DNA of 43,419 bases, taken from assembly GCF_000003605.2 (NCBI RefSeq), contig NW_003135346.1, positions 271,280 through 314,698 on the forward strand, in the 5' to 3' direction. The first letter of the stretch is position 1. Each line of letters starts with the position of its first letter. The notes under the pieces were generated by a model. That model was given only the letters and a program-made list of their open reading frames with translations. It searched no databases and was not told the DNA's origin. Below, one piece after another: positions 12,801-21,800 of this stretch. Source of the stretch: Saccoglossus kowalevskii. Its lineage: Eukaryota; Hemichordata; Enteropneusta; Harrimaniidae. The position numbers and the translations under genes were made by a program.

Positions 12801-15800
12801 GGCAGGAGGAAGATCTTATTTTTTTGCAGATTTATTTTGATAACAAAATCCATGACATTATCGTCATTACCTGCTTGCATTAATCAATCAGCGTAGTGGA
12901 ATTCTTATTACAGTAGCTATATATAGCTGCATTCATATTTATCGCACACTATATATATATGGGTGGTAATTTCAGATTTAAGTAATATTTTGAATAAACG
13001 TGAGAGATGTCGTATTCTTTCAGGATCATCTATACTGGACACAGCCACGTCACAATGCTATAGGACAGAAGGATTTGGTAAACAATAATTATGTTAATGC
13101 GGTGTTTGCATGGGCTTCCCCAACAACAATAATTGCATATGATGCAACGAAACAAAAACAGTCCCCAGGTAAGAGATTCAATATTCGCCATCATTGTCAG
13201 AAAGAAATGATAATATTACAAACAAAAACTGCAAGGAACTTCTGCAAACCTTCGCCACAGCTGTATAGTACTAATCGTTGCAGTGACCTCATCTGGCATT
13301 GCCGAAAAATCCTTCCAAAAAAATCATGTTTCTATAGCAACCGGGACATTTATACTCGATTTGTCCCAGTCTCAATAGAAATCGCTACTACAACACATGA
13401 TAACAACTTTTAAGTTACTTGGCAGTAGTTAAAACATTTTTTTCAAAAATTATTGTCTTCTTAGCATCCAGGTCATCAAATCGCTTGCGTCAACTCCTGT
13501 AATCAATGGGTTAAGTTCCTCTCCAAAACATAATCACTTGGGTCCTATCTTGAAGTGGCCTCTCCTATCAATGTTATATAAATGTGTCCACAAGTTTATG
13601 AAGCAGACAATAACACCAACCAATACCGACAAAAAACATTTGGTATAATGTCTTACTATTACCGTCTAGGACCATGCGATATGGATAATGGGGGCTGTGC
13701 CGAGATATGTATTCCAAGCACAGGTGGGGCGGAATGCCTCTGTGGCCAAAAAGCAAATACAACGTGCACTCAAGGTAAGAAAGAAATATATCAGTGTGAC
13801 ATTTCATTGGTTCGATTTATTCCATTGTATTACTTTTCTTGAATAACAGTTGATAAAATGGTATGGGAGTAAAATATCAGAATCGTCTCTTGATGTCGCT
13901 ATTACTGTTGTCTCTGGTGTAAACTGATTTCTCGTGGTTACAATAATTTAAATAATTTTATCTGGTATTATAAAACTTATTTTGTTTTAATAATGGTTGA
14001 ATTTTTAGAGAAAGACATTTTCTCTGTAGTATTAATTGAGGAACAAGAATATTGATAATTATATTTAATAATGATGACGCATTTGTTTTTGCTAATTTTG
14101 TTTTTATCAGAAATGCTCTCAAGTAAATGTTTCTTGTTGGATACAGTGTTTCTGCTCTTTTATTGTATTCCTACACATTCCTACAATGTTGTATTTCAGT
14201 TCTACGCTGTCCTGTCTACCTCCGACATGGGTCAATATCAGAAGCTTGTGACAATACCCAGGGTAACAACTGTCCATTTCAATGTGACAATGAGTTCTCA
14301 GCCACCTTGCAAAGGGATCTCCGTTGCCTCGACACTGGCGAATGGGATGCTGACATGAACACATTATGCAGATTAGGTAAGTGTGGTAAATCAGTACGAC
14401 GTACCGTAGATTAAATTGTATTGAAGCTGCGCAATATACTTATCATCTGTCCCTTTTATTTAGACATTGATATGGAGCACTTTATGCTGGTAGCAGACTC
14501 GTTGTTAGCAACTATATTTCATTTAAGCCTATCTTCGACTCACTACGAGTATGCAGTTCTGCCTATCACGGGTATGAGCAATCCCGTTGCCGTTGACTAC
14601 GATCCCTTGGATGAGAAAGTCTACTGGACGGACGTGAATTTGCACACGATTAACAGAGCAGCCGTTGATGGCAGTGACAAGGAAGTCATTGCTGAAGGTG
14701 TTCAAGGTAAGCACCATTTATTTACGGTGTGAAATAAATAAACTCTTTACCAACATAAGTTGCGCCCTCTATCGACAATACGTGGATAAAAAATTATCTG
14801 TGTAGACCACGCTTGATATTGTGCTTCAGGGTCACAGTCAGCTGGCGCACAAATGGTAATAAAATAAATGCGATATTTACCAATATGGGCCGCCATCTTG
14901 AATGTCGCATAAAACTAAATAAGAGACAAGTTGTGAAACGCGTTTTTCAGATTCCTACAAATCAGGACAAAAATACCAATCTTTCCAATCTTTATGTGGA
15001 AAAAGTCCTTAAATACGAACACCTAATTACACGAAGAACATAGAACATTTTTCCGGGGTATTTGAAACCGAAATTGTCATCTAACTGTAAGGCCGTCGCT
15101 GATTGACTGCTGAGCTGGAATGACAATTTTGTTTGAAAGTCGTATTGACGACATTCCCGGAAGTAGTGAAACTGGGGTGCAAGCACGACTCCTGCCTTTT
15201 TTAATTGTGAAAATACAAACTTGTCGGTCTCAATTACAATGTCGTTGATCAATTACAATAAACCGAAACAGTATTTTCTATCGACGGACGACCATACCAA
15301 CTCAATTTAAACATACTGAATCGTGTTTCTAACACTAATTCACGACTGCCACACAAGAGCACTTTGTCGCTAGAGGCGTGAGAAAATGCATTATGTAAAC
15401 GTTTTTGATATATTTTCTAGAATACGAACGTTTTGACTATGACAACGCCTGCCGTTCACACGATGCCTTAGTTTACGATACTCCGTATTTACAATATACT
15501 TGAAAATCGGTCCGCTACTTGAAAAACAAAATCGGCCAACTACTTGAAAATTACTACTTACAGTACTAAGTAGATACATACAGAAATATAACTTTACCGA
15601 TCGCCACGGGTGGTTTGTGTTTAAAGTGTTTAAAGAAATACATTGTAGGACGCATGCGGCGCCAAGTTGTTGGCCGCAATTTGTATGTTTTACAAATTAA
15701 AAATGAAGTCGCTTTGGAACGAAAGCTACTGTAAATCGTTTTAACGATTTTTACTGAACTTGAGACGAAAGGGCAATACAAACGAGAAAGAGAAGAGAGT

Positions 15801-18800
15801 TCATTCATAGAAAACCCCGTACCAGCAATTACCGAACACGAGGATACAACGATGTACAGTTGTATCCTCTGGCAGATTCCCTGTTTTAGGTGACGACTGG
15901 AGCTGAGCAGTGACAGAGCCAAGTGTTTGTTTTTTATGGACGTCCGAGTTAGATGTCAGTTTATCAAAATGAAATTTGAGAACGTGAACGTCGCAGCAAA
16001 TGGCAACCTGAAGACAAAACTGAACAAAAGAAAATGTGCATGATCGGGCAATTATCGAATATAAACACGCAGAGTCTCCACCACATTTGCGACATCACGG
16101 CTTATGCATACTGGTTTGACAAATGGGTTTTCGGTAGAGTTAACCAGAATGGCATCGGAGAGTGTATGTTTTTTTATACGATGTTTAACATTTTGATTTA
16201 ATTCCATGATATTTGTTTGTATATTTTTAATCAGCCGAAATTTTAGTCTGTCCATTGAAAGACACTGAAAGATCAGGTACCAGCACTTGCAACACCAACT
16301 CTGTTCTCTCATTACATCGCAATGCTATCCGCTATAACTGAATAATAATATTCCTAGTGTAAATTTGATTTTGTAAGATTTTGTTGCATGTTTGTGGCTA
16401 GCAACCATTTGCATATATCATCCATAATGACTTGTCAATCATAGAGCAATGAAAACACAATTTCGGAACTTCTGATCGCATAGGAGCACTTCGGTTCCCT
16501 ATATTTTGAAATCGTTTTTTATTTTTCATTTTTTTTTTTGGAGTATGTCCCACTATTGACCAATCTCCGAAATTTCATCAATCTTGAACATAGATTGTCT
16601 GGGCAAAAAAAGCGCGTCGTTCTTTATATTCCCAACAAAACGTGTCAGACGCCTGTCTATACGCAACAGACTCGCTGTACAATGACCCTAGATTATGTTC
16701 CCTTTAACCACATGACAATAATTCAAATCATTGCATAAATAAAAAACATAAACACAGATTATAGCAAATGTTTTATTACTTCCTGTCTGTTTCCTTGTTT
16801 TCCTCACGCTGTTTCTGTTTGGATTCTATATCTAGTTCCCGATGGCATAGCCCTGGATCTATCTCACCGGCGTGTATATTGGACCGATGCAGAGACAGAT
16901 GCAATATATAGAGCTAATATGGACGGNNNNNNNNNNNNNNNNNNNNNNNNNNNNNNNNNNNNNNNNNNNNNNNNNNNNNNNNNNNNNNNNNNNNNNNNNN
17001 NNNNNNNNNNNNNNNNNNNNNNNNNNNNNNNNNNNNNNNNNNNNNNNNNNNNNNNNNNNNNNNNNNNNNNNNNNNNNNNNNNNNNNNNNNNNNNNNNNNN
17101 NNNNNNNNNNNNNNNNNNNNNNNNNNNNNNNNNNNNNNNNNNNNNNNNNNNNNNNNNNNNNNNNNNNNNNNNNNNNNNNNNNNNNNNNNNNNNNNNNNNN
17201 NNNNTCAGCCACGAGAAATCACCGTCGACGAAATCAAAGGGTGAGTTCTGTTGAGTGACACGCCAACCGTAATAAACTGCAAGTGTTCTGTCTATTCTAA
17301 GCGGGACATGTTACAAAACATGCTCAAATCACCGTTACAAATGTACTGCATAATATGCAATGCTGTACGTAAACAAATGAAAAGTATTTTTTTCTGTCAA
17401 CGATTCCTAATTTATTTGTTCTGTTAATAATAATTAAAAAAACAGTATGTCTATGTGAGAGTTGTATTATCTGCTCTAGGTAAATTAAGCAAATGTGTAT
17501 TTTTGTAGTTGGTCGGTAAAGTTCGAAGTAGGAATAGCTCGCAGGGTTTTACTTTATTTCCTGTGAAACCTACACATTATGTTTGAGGCTTACGTATGTG
17601 CATAATGTTTTGATTTTTGTATTCGCATGCAAAACACTCAGGCTGGTATAATGTACAGGTATCAACAAGAGTTTAATATAGTGAGAAATACATTGATTGC
17701 TAAACATTGGAATTCTTAAATCATCATATTGTCCTTAATCCATATCAAGGGTGTTAATATAGAAAATCTGATGTGGATATTATTATATTATAGGACTTTA
17801 TGGATTCAATTTGTATTGCAAATGGAATCAGAGAGACCTTACAGTCATCGGTCGTGACATCTTTTGGTCTTTCGGTATTTGATACTTCTTGCAGCATCTG
17901 TAGCATTGTTTTGTTTTTTTGTATTTATCTTTTAACCATGGTGTGTTTTCTTGTCAGTCACATTTACTGGTCCGATTGGGGGACATTGCCAAAAATTGAA
18001 CAATCCGACCTTGACGGAGGCGATCGCATGATTTTGGTTAGTGACGGACTCGGTTGGCCTAACAGTTTAGCACTTGACGTTACAGGTATGTTAGAATGTT
18101 AAAGCGGGGGGGGGTCATCACCTACGCATGCGTCAGATGGCCATAGCGTGTCATTATTTACAAACAGGCATGAGCCTTTGCGTTCTTAGCGTGTGTTGTT
18201 ATCATCGCTTGAGTCTAAATTCCCGCGCGTGCGCAGGTGACGATCCTTCCGCTTTAAGTTCAATTATTGCAATTAATGTAACCAATAGGAAGTATTGTTC
18301 ATTTTGTTCAAAATTAACAGATATTATTATAAATTATAATTTGTATTCAATGGTACTATTCAGCCCGATGTTCCCATTTTGACGCCAATTTCCATATGAA
18401 AACAAAATATGAGTTCAATAGCATCTTAAAGCGCGGTAGTCGTTGCGCTGGCATGTTCGACATTTGTGTTGATAAACATTGATTTTCCCACAATCCAATG
18501 CGCTCTTCAAATGGAAATCACAAGTATGAGGTTTGACCTGGGCACGACTTGCACTGATTACCGCCGGTGACTCCTTCGATACCTTCCAATCACATGAAAA
18601 TTACCCAATTAAAGCTTGGAAACGTATCAGTTCGTACTCGTTGATCTGCGCAACAGTCAAAGTCGCCATCTTTGGTATATGAGACCCATATATCTCGCAC
18701 ATGCGCAGCGCGACGACTACCGCGCTTTATGTTATCAGAATGACATACTTTATAAAGGATCTGCATTTTCATCTTGATACCGATTATATACAAAACGTAA

Positions 18801-21800
18801 CGATTTTAAATCAATATTGACTACCACATACGCATGTCCTTTTACTTTATTTCTAGATGATAGGTTATACTGGTGCGATGCGCTTGTTGACAAAATCGAA
18901 TATTACAATTTCAAAACTGGAAGTCGACATCTACTTTTGCAGCTCAGCGGCACTCCGCATCCTTTTGGTATTGCAGTAGTTGATCGCAATATCTATTGGA
19001 CGGATTGGACTAAACGGCAACTGCAGAGAGCAGACAAGCATACTGGTTTGAATATTGGCGGAGTTGGGTATGCCATATTTGAGAAGCCTATGGGCGTTCA
19101 TACGTTCAAAAAACAAATATCGTCAAGTACGTTTGTTTTCGTATTCACATTACTATTGTATTCACATTTTTAGTTTACTCGCACTCACATGCAAAAAAAG
19201 AATACCGTCAAGTAGGTTTGTTTTCGTATTCACATTACTATTGTATTCACATTTTTAGTTTACTCGCTCTCAAATGCAAAAAACAAATACCGTCAAGTAG
19301 GTTTATTTTCGTATTCACATTACTATTGTATTCACATTTTTAGTTTACTCTCACTCACATGCAAAAAACGAATAGAATGTACTTGAATCAACACGATTTT
19401 AATATAGTGAGAAATTCTTTGATCATTAAACATCCGAATTCTTATAACATCATAGTGTCCATGATATTCATATCTCTCATCTGATTGGGTGTTATTATTG
19501 AAAAAGTGAATATTTCATTATTGTTCACCAATACACTTTACTGAATTTTTTCTAACGTATTATGATTGATGTTCACGTTCATTTGCGATATAATAGCGCA
19601 TAGTGTAGTCAGTGCTCTCTGTTATTCGCCCTTTTCATGTGGGCACGTAGATTGGGTCAGTTCTCTCAGCTATTTGTCTTATTCATGGTGAATTGCCCTT
19701 TAAAAACAGTCGTGTTAGTTTACGAATGCATAATATATACGTGAGAGGAATACCGTCCTATCTTATACTGTATTCTACCCAAGTGTATACATATGACATA
19801 TGGAGTATATCTGTTTGTCTCATTAGCATTACCCGCTACGACAGCCAGGACAACAACAGCAACGAGGACCACGACGATTACCTCCACTACTCAAACTTCC
19901 TCGCCAACACCAGAAGCATCGCTTGGACTAAAAACAGACGCACTAATACCCTCCAAACCTATCTCCAACGCACCACCAACGTATATTATCAGAACAGCCT
20001 TAGCAAAACAGACCACCTTGACGTGGAACCAATCGATGCCCACTTCAGCCTCTAATTTCACCTCTGGGATCGTAACAGACTACAACCAGTGGAATTTGAG
20101 TACGATCAGTGGGATAGTCACGGGAGTGGTAATCTTCATAGTACTTATCGTTGTTCTAACGCTTGTATTGATAACTGTATATCGGAGGTATGTATTTTTA
20201 TACTATCATCAAAATGTACAATATTTACACACATTTTATCTCCCACAAACATACTAGTACACAACTTCACATCAAAATAATAATTAGTTTTGTTCAGAAT
20301 GTACATATATATATGTTTGACTTTAATGTGAGTGTTTGTTTACTCTTGTTCTTACACCTGGTCATGACAACTGATGGGCAATTGTATAATGCGTGTAATT
20401 TTCATGTTCGAGCTGGAGTTCCGTGGTCGGCTGAGAAGGTGTAATCAAAACGAAATCACGGCATTGTGCCGAGGCTGTAAGTTGTACAGCGTAAACTACA
20501 TCACTTTTTAAACTTTGAATTAAATATAATTTTGTATCTACTTTGAAAAGACATTAATCGCAGTTTGTATTGCTAGTTTTAGCATCATGCATCATCACAG
20601 TGTTCCATGAGCTGCGACTAAGAACGCGTGTGTCTGTGTGTCGTACACAGAGGCTTTTCTGGGCATTCAATTCCACGAAAATAAGGAAATCAGCTCTGAA
20701 ATAATTTGTATTTGACTCGCAAACCATATAAATTGTAAACAAAAATATATGGTGAAGAAGTTGATACACTACAACCCCATGATAGCGCGCCGCTTCACTC
20801 GTGATCTTCGTATTTTGAAGAGTGGCGGGACCACCCGTAAACACGACGCGATATCACAGATAATGTCGCTTCTAATTACAAAGTTATGGACAAGCTGATT
20901 TTATCTTTGTATAAAATTCTCCGAAATATTGTATTATATACACCAGGCGTTTGTCAAGTTTATGTATTTAAACACATGTTGGCGGACCAAAATTTGGTGC
21001 GATCGTCCAAAATGAAGTGCACCTACACTTATAAATATGCATATTATGATCATTTATTCTTTGATACGTCACGTGTAGTCAGCAGAATTACCAAATGATT
21101 GGAATCAATTTATGTCTGGTTTTGTTCTCGCAGGGCATTTTTGTTTCGACCGATTGGCCCAATGCGTGTCATAACCTAGATGGTGCCCATCCACCATCTA
21201 CTAAACAGTCTTAGCTGTCTGTGACTTCCATTTTGTTTTTCAATTTTAACACCTCCTTGGATTAAAACTTGATTATCCTTAAAAGGGCGGCGGTCGTCAC
21301 GTAAGCGCGTGTTCGAATTTCAAGTAAAAATGAACAATGTATTTTACACGCGTTGTATACGTCGCTATGAGTCCCATATCGAACAGGACGCGGCGCGACG
21401 ACTGCCGCCCTTTAAGCAGGAATACCAGGGATTCGTTTGTCAAACTATTTCACGTTCAAAATGTAATAACAAATGTTCATAAGTTGATTATACAGTGTAA
21501 GGTCGCGTCCTTGTGTTCTCTTGTTTATGTCTAGGCGTAAAGGGAGCAATGAAAACAAACACGTAAAGACATTTATACCAACTCATTTAGTTGAGCGTGA
21601 TTGGTCAGTACAAACTCAAGGGGCGACTGTGTTTACATAATTGACCCCCACATGTGCACTATCTTTTGCATATCACGCTCACGCTTTACTTAGTATATAA
21701 TAATGTATAATTATTGTGTATAACAATTTTTAATTGAATCGTTTACGTTTGCTTGTATATTCTGAGCAGAAGACGAATTCAACGCCCCAATATTATAAAC

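Noticed and set aside
15566-15922. 118-residue reverse open frame inside intron 14
   Set aside because: No recognisable domain and no transcript signals; likely a chance frame in a long intron.
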